Shown: piece after piece, positions 54,988 to 63,533 of the stretch
Numbering within the stretch: position 1 is the stretch's first letter
Layout of the letters: each line of letters begins with the position of its first letter
From: Achromobacter xylosoxidans A8
GTDB taxonomy: Bacteria; Pseudomonadota; Gammaproteobacteria; Burkholderiales; Burkholderiaceae_B
DNA: 64,000 bases
Reading direction: 5' to 3'
Assembly: GCF_000165835.1 (NCBI RefSeq)
Contig: NC_014640.1
Coordinates: 4,030,001 to 4,094,000, forward strand
Program-made: the position numbers and the translations under genes
Notes under the pieces: model-generated
What the model saw: only the letters and a program-made list of their open reading frames with translations
What the model was told of the DNA's origin: nothing
The model's database searches: none

Positions 54988-56133
54988 TCAGCGGAACCGC
55001 AAATGCCGCCGCTGCAATTCCGCGACGGTCCTGCAGCCCATCAGCTTCATGGCGCGCTCGATCTCGACGCGCATCAGTTCCAGCGCGCGCTCCACCCCCG
55101 GCCGGCCCGCGGCCGCCAGCGGGAACAAATAGTAGCGGCCCAGGCCCACCGCCTTGGCGCCCAGGGCCAGGGCCTTGAGCACATGGGTGCCGCGCTGCAC
55201 GCCGCCATCCATCATCACATCGATGCGGTCGCCGACCGCGTCGACGATTTCGGCGAGCTGGTCGAAGGCGCTGCGCGAGCCGTCCAGTTGGCGGCCGCCG
55301 TGATTGGACAGCACGATGCCGGTGCAGCCGATGTCGGCCGCGCGCCTGGCGTCTTCCACCGACATCACGCCCTTCAGGCAAAACTGTCCGCCCCATTCCT
55401 GCACCATGGCGGCGACGTCGTCCCAGGTCATGGCCGGGTCCAGCATGTCGGTGAAATAGCGGCTGATGGACATGGCGCCCCCGCCCATGTCGACGTGGGT
55501 GTCCAGCTGCGGCAGCCGGAAGCGTTCATGCGTCAGGTAGTTCAGCGCCCAGGCCGGCTTGATGGCGAACTGCGCGATGCCGGCAAGGTTCAGCCTGAAC
55601 GGAATGGCGAAGCCGGTGCGCTTGTCGCGTTCGCGGTTGCCGCCGGTGATGCTGTCCACGGTCAGCATCATGACCTGCACGCCAGCATCCTTGGCGCGCG
55701 CCATCATCTCGCGGTTCAGGCCGCGGTCCTTGTGGAAGTAGAACTGGTAGACCTGGGGGCCGCCGCTGATCTTGCGGGCTTCTTCCAGGCTGACAGTGCC
55801 GAGCGAGGAGACGCCGAACATGGTGCCGAATTTGCCCGCCGCGGCGGCCACGGCGCGTTCGCCATCGTGATGGAACAGGCGCTGCAAGGCGGTGGGCGAA
55901 CAATAGACCGGCAGCGCCAGCTTCTGGCCCATGACGGTCACCGACATGTCCACGTCGGACACGCCGCGCAGCACGTCAGGCAGCAGGTCGCAGGATTCGA
56001 AAGCGGCGGTGTTGCGGCGGTAGGTGGTTTCATCGTCGGCGGCGCCGTCGATGTAATTGAAGATGGGGCCCGGCAGCCGCTGGCGGGCCATGCGGCGAAA
56101 GTCGTGGAAGTTCTGGCACTGGTTCAGACGCAT
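54988..56133 (-). CDS. FMN-dependent alpha-hydroxyacid dehydrogenase (LldD-like)
   Basis: 381 aa. FMN-binding and catalytic signatures: FNYIDGAADDE, SPTALQRLFHHDGE, LTVDSITGGNRERDKR, FCLKGVMS (catalytic Lys region), LSNHGGRQLDG (His active site) and GGVQRGTHVLKALALGAKAV. Oxidises lactate, mandelate or related alpha-hydroxyacids to the oxo acids. ATG 56133 is the family-like start. Convergent with the autotransporter gene. Confidence 0.95.
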   Translation of the reverse strand: MRLNQCQNFHDFRRMARQRLPGPIFNYIDGAADDETTYRRNTAAFESCDLLPDVLRGVSDVDMSVTVMGQKLALPVYCSPTALQRLFHHDGERAVAAAAGKFGTMFGVSSLGTVSLEEARKISGGPQVYQFYFHKDRGLNREMMARAKDAGVQVMMLTVDSITGGNRERDKRTGFAIPFRLNLAGIAQFAIKPAWALNYLTHERFRLPQLDTHVDMGGGAMSISRYFTDMLDPAMTWDDVAAMVQEWGGQFCLKGVMSVEDARRAADIGCTGIVLSNHGGRQLDGSRSAFDQLAEIVDAVGDRIDVMMDGGVQRGTHVLKALALGAKAVGLGRYYLFPLAAAGRPGVERALELMRVEIERAMKLMGCRTVAELQRRHLRFR

Positions 56134-56295
56134 GGGTAGACCCTTATCGACACTACACGTACGGACAGCCTGAGCCCCCGGATGGAGCGGGGGGAATTGT
56201 AGACCGACAGCCGCATTTACCAGGGCGTCGGCGGGAGCCCTGTCGCAGATCGTGTTAAATGCGGTCTTTCGCAATACGAACGGAACTGCCCCGCA

Positions 56296-56634
56296 ATGCC
56301 CCATCCCTTGCTCAAACCGGCCGCCTGGGCCGCGGCCGCCGTGCTGGCGCTGGCCGCCGCAACCGCCTCGGCGCAGCAGAACCTGGAGCGGGCCACCTCG
56401 CTGGCCCAGATCCACGCCATCATGGAGTATTGCAAGGTGCTGACCCCCGAGCTGCTGGAGATACTGAAGAAACGGCAGCAGTCGTCCGCCCGCGAGTCCG
56501 GCGTGTCGTCCCTGGTGTTCGATGCGGAGTATCTGCGCGCCTACACCAAGGCGCGCAAGGACCTGGCGGAATTCGGAGAGGAAGAGAATGAGCTGACCTG
56601 CCAACCCATGCGGGCCATGGCCGGCAAGGAGTGA
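56296..56634 (+). CDS. Small secreted hypothetical protein
   Basis: 112 aa with a cleavable signal peptide (LLKPAAWAAAAVLALAAATASAQ, cleavage after ASA). The mature part is helical with two Cys (YCKVL, LTCQPM) that could pair. No family recognised; Alcaligenaceae carry many such short exported proteins. Confidence 0.72.
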   Translation: MPHPLLKPAAWAAAAVLALAAATASAQQNLERATSLAQIHAIMEYCKVLTPELLEILKKRQQSSARESGVSSLVFDAEYLRAYTKARKDLAEFGEEENELTCQPMRAMAGKE

Positions 56635-56686
56635 GCGCGGCATCCAAGACGGCTGCGCGGCAGCTTGAAACAGGAACCCGGCAAGC

Positions 56687-56699
56687 GTAGTCTGACACC
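56687..56699 (-). repeat. Dispersed repeat copy outside the island
   Basis: GTAGTCTGACACC is the reverse complement of GGTGTCAGACTAC, the core of the repeat found five times in the island at 13.7-21.0 kb. It lies in the 102-bp gap before the VOC gene at 56737. Confidence 0.6.
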
Positions 56700-56736
56700 G
56701 CTGATTCTCCCCCCACTCGATAGCCAGGAGCGATTC

Positions 56737-57168
56737 ATGGCGCAGAAAGAACGACATAAGGGCCGCTTGATCGATCACATCGGGCTGGTCGTGCGCGACC
56801 TGTCCGCCAGCAAGGCGTTCTATACCGCGGTCTGCAATGCGCTGAAGATTCCCATCGGCGGCTCCGACGACAAGAACTTCTGGGCGGACGAGCTGTTCAT
56901 CTCCGCGCCCGGCAGCGCCGAGGTACAGGGCGAACTGACCGGCCGCATACACCTGGCCTTCCAGGCGGAAGACCAGGCCATGGTGGATGCCTTCTACCAG
57001 GCGGCGATGGCGCACGGCGGCCGGGATAACGGCCCGCCGGGCGAGCGTCTTGCCTACCATCCCGGCTACTACGCGGCATTCGTGCTGGATCCGGACGGCA
57101 ACAACATCGAAGCCGTCTCCCGCACGCGGGCCGAGCGCAGCGCGGCCTCGGTGCGGATCACCTACTGA
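56737..57168 (+). CDS. VOC-family protein
   Basis: 143 aa. RLIDHIGLVVRDLSASKAFY at the N-terminus and YYAAFVLDPDGNNIEAVSR at the C-terminus are the standard VOC edges; His15 and Glu in NIEAV are candidate metal ligands. CCAGGAG precedes the start. Substrate unknown. Convergent with the second VOC gene. Confidence 0.88.
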   Translation: MAQKERHKGRLIDHIGLVVRDLSASKAFYTAVCNALKIPIGGSDDKNFWADELFISAPGSAEVQGELTGRIHLAFQAEDQAMVDAFYQAAMAHGGRDNGPPGERLAYHPGYYAAFVLDPDGNNIEAVSRTRAERSAASVRITY

Positions 57169-57196
57169 TCATGCCTTCATCGCCCGGGGCCGGATG

Positions 57197-57613
57197 TCAT
57201 GCCGCGCCCCGTGGCGCCTGGATCATCTTCCAACCGTTGCCCGCCGGATCGCGGAAACCCGCGTCCACGCTGCCGTAGCGTTCGATCGGTTCCTGCGTGA
57301 ACTCGACGCCCTGCGCCTGCAGCCGGGCGTAGCTTTCCCGGCAGTCGGCCACGTGCAGCACCAGAGGCGGCATCGCGCCCTTGGCGACCATGGCGCGCAA
57401 GGTCTGCGCGGTGGCCTCGTCGTGGATGGGCGGACCGGGCGCGAACAAGCCGAGCTGAAACGAGGGCTGATCCGGATGCTGCACCGTCAGCCACCGGTAC
57501 GGTCCGTTGCGCACGTCCGTATGGACGCGGAATCCGAGCTTGTCGACGTAGAACGCCAGCGCCGCGTCCTGATCGTCCACGTACACGCCCGCCACATTGA
57601 TGCCTAAGTTCAT
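57197..57613 (-). CDS. VOC-family protein coupled to MocR-AraC regulator
   Basis: 138 aa. GVYVDDQDAALAFYVDKLGF and DAGFRDPAGNGWKMIQ mark a VOC domain. Its ATG overlaps the stop of the preceding regulator gene (ATGA), and the SD GGAGG lies inside that gene. AraC-type regulator next to a VOC gene is a very common pair. Confidence 0.88.
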   Translation of the reverse strand: MNLGINVAGVYVDDQDAALAFYVDKLGFRVHTDVRNGPYRWLTVQHPDQPSFQLGLFAPGPPIHDEATAQTLRAMVAKGAMPPLVLHVADCRESYARLQAQGVEFTQEPIERYGSVDAGFRDPAGNGWKMIQAPRGAA

Positions 57614-59637
57614 AAGACCTCCTGGGTTGATGGCGGAAATTTACCGTCGGCCTCGCGCCGCCGCTTCTCCAAAACAGCGATATTGAGATCGGGGCGCTGC
57701 GCGGCCTTCACCACGCAGGCGGGCATCCGGTCCAGCGGCTGCGCTTCGGTCCGCGCCTGCGCGCGCATGGCGCTGGGACTCAGCCCGGTGATATCACGGA
57801 AGATGCGGCTGTAGGTGCCCAGGCTTTCCCAGCCCGTGGCGTAGGCGATTTCCGTGACGCTCTGCTCCGTATCCCGCAGCATGGCCACGCTTTGCTCGAT
57901 GCGCCGCGTCAGCAGGTAGCGATGCGGCGGCAGGCCGAAGGCGCGTTTGAAGGAATGCGCGAAGTGCGCCTTGGAAATGCCGCTGACCTCGGCCAGGCGC
58001 TCCACCGGCCAGGCCTCGTGCGAGGCGGCGTCCATGCGGTCCTTGACTCGCAGCAGGCGGCGCAGCAGCGCCGGGTCCTGCTGCGGGCCTTCGCCCGGCG
58101 CCGCTTGCGCCAGCAGCGTTCCCAGCCTCGACAAGGCGTCTTCCTGCACCGCGCTATAGCCCACCACCACGCCCGGCGGCAGGTCTACCTTGCGGCAGAA
58201 ATCCGCCAGCGGCTGCATGCCCACACCCGCAGCCCGCGCCGCCACCACGGCCTGCGTCATATCCCAGCCCGGCGGCAGCCGCCACAGCAGATGGAAGCCG
58301 GCGTGCTCGCCGCTGACGCGCAGTTCGTCGCTGCCAACCGCCTGGCGCAAGGCGCGCAGCGCGGCGTCGCGGCGGCGCGCGTAGACGCCGCGCGCCTTGC
58401 GCACGTGGCGCGCGAAACTGCCGTCCTGCAGGAACGCTGCCAAGGTCATCTGCTCGATGATGCTGGGCGAGCGCCCCGCCCGGCGGCGTGCCTGCACGAA
58501 ATCGGGCGCCAGCGCCTTGGGTACCACCGCATAGCCGATGCGCAAGGCATTGAACAGGGTCTTGTTGAAGCTGCCGCAGTGGATGACGCGGTCGGCCGTG
58601 TCCAGGCTTTTCAGGGCGGCCAGCGGCGCGCCGTCATAGCTGAATTCGCTGTCGTAGTCGTCCTCGACGATCCACCAGCCGGCTTGCGCGGCCCAGTCGA
58701 GCAGCTCCAGGCGGCGCGAGACCGGCATGGTGACGCCGGTGGGCGCCTGGTGGGCGGGCGTGACGTGCACCAGCTTCACGCCGCGTTGATTGCGGGCCCG
58801 CGCAACCGGAAAGCCTTCGGCGTCGATGGCCAGCGGCACGACGTGGCGGGTGTACTGGCCGAAGATGGGTTCGGCGTTCAGGTAGCCGGGATCCTCGATC
58901 AGCACCCTGTCCTGCGGCTGCAACAGGAGATGGCCGCAGAGGTCCAGGCCGTCCCGGATGCCGCCCAGCACGATGACCTGGTCCGGATCGCAGCTGATGC
59001 CACGGGCCGCGCCCAGGTAGCGGGCGATCTGCTCGCGCAGCGGGCGCCAACCTTGCGGCTCGTCGTTGGCCAACTGGGCCGGCGTCACGCGCCGGGCGCT
59101 GGCCATCAAGCCCTTGCGCCAGCGTTCCATGGGAAAGAGCGCGGCGTCGGCGCTGCGCGAGAAGAACAGGGAGTTGGACGGGAACGGCGCCAAGAGCGCG
59201 GCCACGTGCGGCGCAGGCGGCGGCGCGCTGGCGTCTGGCGCGGGCGCGGCCATGGCTGCTTGCGATGCGGACATCGGCCCCCGCGCCTTGGGCGTAGCGG
59301 CGCCCTCGCCTGGCAGCCCCGTCCGGAAGAAGTTGTCCGGGATCACCGCCGCCACATAAGTACCCGATCCGACCGTGCCCGCGGTATAGCCTTCGCTGCG
59401 CAGCTGATCGTAGGCAGCCTCGACCGTGGAGCGCGCAATATGCCAGCGTCCGGCCAGGCTGCGCGTGGACGGCAGGCGCGCGCCGGAGGGCAACGCACCC
59501 TTCAAGATGCGTTCGCGGATCTCGCGGTAGACCCAGGCCTGCTTGGACTCCCCGGGCCGCGCCGCATCCCGCGGCAAGTCCAGGCTGGCTTCCTGGCGCT
59601 TCGCGCCTGACTGTTTCGCGGAAAGTGGCTTGTTCAT
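57610..59637 (-). CDS. GntR/MocR aminotransferase-like regulator fused to AraC domain
   Basis: 675 aa, three modules. About 35-105: GntR winged helix (WVYREIRERILKGALPSGAR, STRSLAGRWHIARSTVEAAY). About 150-505: fold-type-I aminotransferase domain with the PLP Lys in GSFNKTLFNALR and the ligand region EDDYDSEFSYD, as in MocR/PdxR. About 520-640: AraC helix-turn-helix pair (VERLAEVSGISKAHFAHSFK; VTEIAYATGWESLGTYSRIF). The last 35 residues match the tail of stand-alone AraC regulators paired with VOC genes. ATG 59637 is preferred over GTG 59643. Divergent from the reductase-M24 fusion. Confidence 0.85.
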   Translation of the reverse strand: MNKPLSAKQSGAKRQEASLDLPRDAARPGESKQAWVYREIRERILKGALPSGARLPSTRSLAGRWHIARSTVEAAYDQLRSEGYTAGTVGSGTYVAAVIPDNFFRTGLPGEGAATPKARGPMSASQAAMAAPAPDASAPPPAPHVAALLAPFPSNSLFFSRSADAALFPMERWRKGLMASARRVTPAQLANDEPQGWRPLREQIARYLGAARGISCDPDQVIVLGGIRDGLDLCGHLLLQPQDRVLIEDPGYLNAEPIFGQYTRHVVPLAIDAEGFPVARARNQRGVKLVHVTPAHQAPTGVTMPVSRRLELLDWAAQAGWWIVEDDYDSEFSYDGAPLAALKSLDTADRVIHCGSFNKTLFNALRIGYAVVPKALAPDFVQARRRAGRSPSIIEQMTLAAFLQDGSFARHVRKARGVYARRRDAALRALRQAVGSDELRVSGEHAGFHLLWRLPPGWDMTQAVVAARAAGVGMQPLADFCRKVDLPPGVVVGYSAVQEDALSRLGTLLAQAAPGEGPQQDPALLRRLLRVKDRMDAASHEAWPVERLAEVSGISKAHFAHSFKRAFGLPPHRYLLTRRIEQSVAMLRDTEQSVTEIAYATGWESLGTYSRIFRDITGLSPSAMRAQARTEAQPLDRMPACVVKAAQRPDLNIAVLEKRRREADGKFPPSTQEVL

Positions 59638-59647
59638 ATTCACGGAA

Positions 59648-59682
59648 ATGGCTCTATTTCATGTAGCCATTCTATCGGTAGA
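59648..59682. promoter_or_regulatory. Operator candidates between MocR-AraC gene and reductase fusion
   Basis: ATGGCT (59648-59653) and AGCCAT (59665-59670) form a dyad with an 11-nt spacer, directly followed by TCTATCGGTAGA (59671-59682), a second dyad. Both are in the 92-bp divergent gap, where a MocR-type regulator would bind. Confidence 0.5.
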
Positions 59683-59729
59683 TTGAAGGCCTGCGCCCCT
59701 TTTGTGGGGCAATTTTTCCGGAACCTGCC

Positions 59730-61457
59730 ATGACCGCTACCTGCCATACCATCACCCTGGAGACCGGCCCCTTCCTCACGGACGGCAAGACCTCGATCCT
59801 GGAAGCGGCACTGGCGCAGGACATACCCGTACCCTTCTCCTGTCAGCGCGGGGCCTGCGGCTCGTGCCGCGCCGTGGTGGTGGACGGCAGCTACGAACGC
59901 ATCGCGCCGCCCACGGACGGCAGCTACCAGACCGCCAACGACGAACTGCTGATGTGCCAATGCCGCGCGGCCAGCGACCTGACGCTGCGCTTCCCGCACT
60001 GGCGCGCCCCCGAGCAGCCCACGCCGCCGCGCCGCGCCAGCGTGGTGTCGCGCCTGCCGCTGGCGCCGGACGTCACCCAGCTCATCGTTGAACTGCAAGA
60101 TGGGGATGACTACAGCTACCTGCCCGGCCAGCATGCCCAACTGATCCTGGACGGCGGCGCCCGCCGCAACTTCTCGATCGCGAACGCACCCGGCGCGGCC
60201 GGGCCTGCACGGCTGGAATTCCATATCCGCCGCATGCCCGGCGGCGCTTTCACCGACGGCATCCTGCCCGGGCTGCGACCCGGCGACGCACTGACCCTGG
60301 ACGCCGCGCAGGGCGACTGCACCTGGCCCGCGGAGATGCCCCCAGGCATAGACCACCTGCTGCTGCTGGCCACCGGCACGGGCTACGCGGGCGTGGCGCC
60401 CATCCTCATGGCCGCGCTGCAAAGCCGCGCCCTGAAGACGGTGACGCTCTACTGGGGCGGCCGCGAGCCCGACGATTGCTACGCCGGCCAGATGCTGAAC
60501 GCCTTGCAGGGCAAAGGCGACGGGTTCCAGTGGCATGCGGTGCTGTCCAAGGCCCAGGACGGCCAGGACGCCGATGCGGCTGATGGCGCGCAGCATCGCC
60601 ATGCCGGCCGGCACGTGCAGGACGCAGCCGTGGCGGCCGGCCATGACTGGTCCCGCAGCCTGGTTTACGCCTGTGGCAATCCGGCGATGGTGAGCGCGGC
60701 CCGCGAACGGCTGCTGGCGGCCGGCCTGCCCGCAGACCGGTATCGCGCCGAAGCCTTCCACCCGGCGGCCGGCGGCGCGGCCGACATCGCGCCACAGCCT
60801 GAAGCGCATCCCTGGGAACGCATCAGCCCGCGCTACACGCTGGCCGGCATCCTGGACGCGCGCCGGCGTTCCATGCAGGCGGTAGAAGAAATCGCCGCGC
60901 TGATGCGGCCCGGCATGACCACGCGCGAGGCCATCGCCGTGGCGGACGACCACCTGCGCCAGATGGGCGCGTCCAACAACTGGCACCCGACCTACGTGCG
61001 CTTCGGCCCGGACACGCAATCGCCGCCCGTCCAGCCCACCGACTACGACCGCAAGCTGCAGGAGCACGACATCTTCGTGCTGGACATCGGGCCCGTGTGG
61101 GACGGTCATGAAGGCGACTACGGCGACACCTTCGTGCTGGGCGCGGACGCCGACCGCCAGCGCTGCGCCGAGGCCGCGCGCGAGGTGTTCAAGCGCGCCC
61201 GCCTGGCATGGCTGGAAGGCCTGACGGGCGCTGCCCTCTACGATCGGGCCTCAGAATATGCGCGCGAGCTGGGCTGCGAACTGGTGCGGGAAATTCCCGG
61301 ACACCGGGTATCCGACTTCCCGCATGCGCTGTATGGCAAGCACCTGCTGGCGCAGGCGGACTTCGTGCCCGCCGACGGCATCTGGGTGCTGGAGATTCAG
61401 GTGCGCGATGCGCAGCGGCCCATCGGCGCGTTCTACGAGGACGTACTGCTGCGCTAG
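59730..61457 (+). CDS. 2Fe-2S ferredoxin reductase fused to M24 peptidase-like domain
   Basis: 575 aa. About 1-90: 2Fe-2S ferredoxin with Cys38, Cys43, Cys46 (SCQRGACGSC) and Cys76 (LLMCQC). About 95-335: FAD/NAD reductase (PGQHAQLIL, RRNFSIANAP, LLLATGTGYAGVAPIL, YACGNPAMV). About 345-575: M24 aminopeptidase-P-like domain with acidic/His positions in FVLDIGPVWDGHEGDYGDTF, IPGHRVSDFPH and VLEIQV. The two halves are normally separate proteins. SD GGAACC. Target of the divergent MocR-AraC regulator (inferred). Confidence 0.82.
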   Translation: MTATCHTITLETGPFLTDGKTSILEAALAQDIPVPFSCQRGACGSCRAVVVDGSYERIAPPTDGSYQTANDELLMCQCRAASDLTLRFPHWRAPEQPTPPRRASVVSRLPLAPDVTQLIVELQDGDDYSYLPGQHAQLILDGGARRNFSIANAPGAAGPARLEFHIRRMPGGAFTDGILPGLRPGDALTLDAAQGDCTWPAEMPPGIDHLLLLATGTGYAGVAPILMAALQSRALKTVTLYWGGREPDDCYAGQMLNALQGKGDGFQWHAVLSKAQDGQDADAADGAQHRHAGRHVQDAAVAAGHDWSRSLVYACGNPAMVSAARERLLAAGLPADRYRAEAFHPAAGGAADIAPQPEAHPWERISPRYTLAGILDARRRSMQAVEEIAALMRPGMTTREAIAVADDHLRQMGASNNWHPTYVRFGPDTQSPPVQPTDYDRKLQEHDIFVLDIGPVWDGHEGDYGDTFVLGADADRQRCAEAAREVFKRARLAWLEGLTGAALYDRASEYARELGCELVREIPGHRVSDFPHALYGKHLLAQADFVPADGIWVLEIQVRDAQRPIGAFYEDVLLR

Positions 61458-61508
61458 CGCGGCGGCGGCCCCGCGCGCGGGTGCGACTGTCCGCCCGCCG
61501 CGCCCGCT

Positions 61509-63422
61509 CTACCCCCGCTGGCTCAACGCCCGGCTGATCCGGTGCTTCGACACCGTGGTCTTCGGCACGTTGAACGGGAACCAGCTGCGCACGTCCTCGT
61601 CCAGCCCGATGCCGTGCATGTAGTTGTAGATGGCCTTTTTCAATGCCTTACCCAGCGCGTCGTGGTCCACGCCGGTGGGATCATGGAAGCCGACGTCGTT
61701 CTTGGCGAACGTGACCGGCGGCAAGGGCTTCAAAGTGACGCCGTATTCCTCCGGGTTCTTGCCCACCGGCGAATGCACCGTACAGGCGAAACGGTGGAAA
61801 AAACCGCTCTGGATGCAGCCGTTGTCGAACAGCTGCCGCACGTATTCCAGCGCGTCCACGGTGTCCTGCACGGTCTGCGTGGGAAAGCCGTACATCAGGT
61901 AGGCGTGCACCAGGATGCCGGCGTCGGTGAAGGCGCGCGTGACCCGCGCCACCTGCTCCACCGAGACGCCCTTCTTCATCAGGTTGAGCAGACGGTCCGA
62001 CGCGACCTCCAGGCCGCCCGATACGGCGATGCAGCCGCTATCCGCCAGCAGTTCGCAGAGTTCGGGACTGAAAGTCTTTTCGAAGCGGATATTGCCCCAC
62101 CACGAGATGCCGGTGTTGCGGGCGATCAGTTCGGTCGCCAGCGCCTTGAGCGACTTGGGCGGCGCGGCTTCGTCGACGAAATGGAAACCGGTCTGCCCGG
62201 TTTCGCGCACGATGGCCTCGATGCGGTCGGCCAGCACCTCGGCGGACGCGCCTTCGTAGCGGCCGATGTAGTCCAGGCTGACGTCGCAGAAGCTGCATTT
62301 CTTCCAATAACAGCCATGCGCCACGGTCAGCTTGTTCCAGCGCCCGTCGCTCCACAGCCGGTTCATGGGATTCAGCATGTCCAGCAGCGACAGGTAGCGG
62401 TCCAGCGGCAGGCCGTCCCAGGTGGGCGTGCCCACTTCGGCGAAGGCGATGTCGGGCTCGACCATGTTCACATAGCGCACCGCGCCCGTGTCGGCCTCGC
62501 GCAGGAAGGTGCGCACCAGGCGCTGGCGCGAACGCTTGCCCTGCACGTGCTCCAGCAGCGACAGCAAGGGCCGCTCGCCCGCGTCCAGAGTCACATAGTC
62601 GAAATAGTCGAAGACCCGCGGGTCCTTCAGCTCGCGCAATTCGGTGTTGACGAAGCCGCCGCCCAGCACGGTGATGATGGAGGGATCGTGCGCCTTGATG
62701 GTCTGGGCGATGCGGAAGGCGGCGTAAACGGCGCCCGGGAACGGCACGGACAGCAACACCATGGTCGGCGTGTGGCGGGCCAGCGCCTCCGCGGTCAGGC
62801 TGCGCAGCATGTCGTCCACCAGCGTCGGCGCGGCCGCCAGCGCCTGGGCCAAGGGGTCGAACGTGGGCTGGCTGCCCGCGAGCGATTCGGCGTAGCGCAC
62901 GAACTCGAAGCGCGGATCGACGGCGTCGCGCAACACGTCGGCCAGATCGTTCAGATACAGCGTCGCCAGATGCTTGGCGCGGTCATGCAGGCCCAGCGCC
63001 CCGAAGGCCCAGCCCAGCGGATCGCCGCCCTCTTCGTCCAGGTATACGTCCAGCGAACTGAAGCGCGGCCCCTCGGGCAGGAAATTGCGGCCGACGATGC
63101 GGTGCGCCAGCGTCGAATCGCGGCCCTGCAGGAAGGCGATCACGGGCGCGATGGTCGCCAGGTAGCGCGCCTCCTGTTCCGCGAAGGCCTGGACCGCGGG
63201 GCTGCGCTTATTCGCCGGCAAGGCGGCGACGCGTTCCGCCACGGCGCGCAGGCCGTCGGCCGACAGCAGGCGCAGCACCAGGGCCAGCGCCAGGTCTTCC
63301 TGGAACGAGGTCACGCCGCGCGACCGCAGAAAGCCGGTCAGGTAAGCGGTGGACGGATACGGGGTATTGAGCTGCGTCATCGGCGGAATGACCGACAGCA
63401 CGCGTAGAGGCAAAGAGGACAT
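61509..63422 (-). CDS. B12-binding-type radical SAM protein
   Basis: 637 aa. N-terminal segment (PLRVLSVIPPMTQLNTPYPS, LLSVPFPGAVYAAFRIAQTI, TVLGGGFVNTELRE) matches the cobalamin-binding-like domain of radical SAM methyltransferase-type proteins. The radical SAM site follows at VAHGCYWKKCSFCDVSLDY. The three Cys are spaced CX4CX2C rather than CX3CX2C. Later strands (FHFVDEAAPPKSLKALATEL, GIAVSGGLEVASDRLL-type region) complete the barrel. An upstream ATG (63464) is possible. Substrate unknown; neighbours give no hint. Confidence 0.85.
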   Translation of the reverse strand: MSSLPLRVLSVIPPMTQLNTPYPSTAYLTGFLRSRGVTSFQEDLALALVLRLLSADGLRAVAERVAALPANKRSPAVQAFAEQEARYLATIAPVIAFLQGRDSTLAHRIVGRNFLPEGPRFSSLDVYLDEEGGDPLGWAFGALGLHDRAKHLATLYLNDLADVLRDAVDPRFEFVRYAESLAGSQPTFDPLAQALAAAPTLVDDMLRSLTAEALARHTPTMVLLSVPFPGAVYAAFRIAQTIKAHDPSIITVLGGGFVNTELRELKDPRVFDYFDYVTLDAGERPLLSLLEHVQGKRSRQRLVRTFLREADTGAVRYVNMVEPDIAFAEVGTPTWDGLPLDRYLSLLDMLNPMNRLWSDGRWNKLTVAHGCYWKKCSFCDVSLDYIGRYEGASAEVLADRIEAIVRETGQTGFHFVDEAAPPKSLKALATELIARNTGISWWGNIRFEKTFSPELCELLADSGCIAVSGGLEVASDRLLNLMKKGVSVEQVARVTRAFTDAGILVHAYLMYGFPTQTVQDTVDALEYVRQLFDNGCIQSGFFHRFACTVHSPVGKNPEEYGVTLKPLPPVTFAKNDVGFHDPTGVDHDALGKALKKAIYNYMHGIGLDEDVRSWFPFNVPKTTVSKHRISRALSQRG

Positions 63423-63533
63423 GAAGCACGGCACAACTGCCGTCGAAGCGGGGATCGGAGCCATTATAGGCAGCGCGGCGGAACCGGCCCCGCCGCCCGG
63501 ACAATGGCCGACGGGTTGCGCCGGCCGCAGGCG

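Noticed and set aside
56134..57060. N-terminal extension of the FMN dehydrogenase frame to about 690 aa
   Set aside because: The extension is antisense to two real genes and the family start is at 56133; it is a high-GC open-frame artefact.
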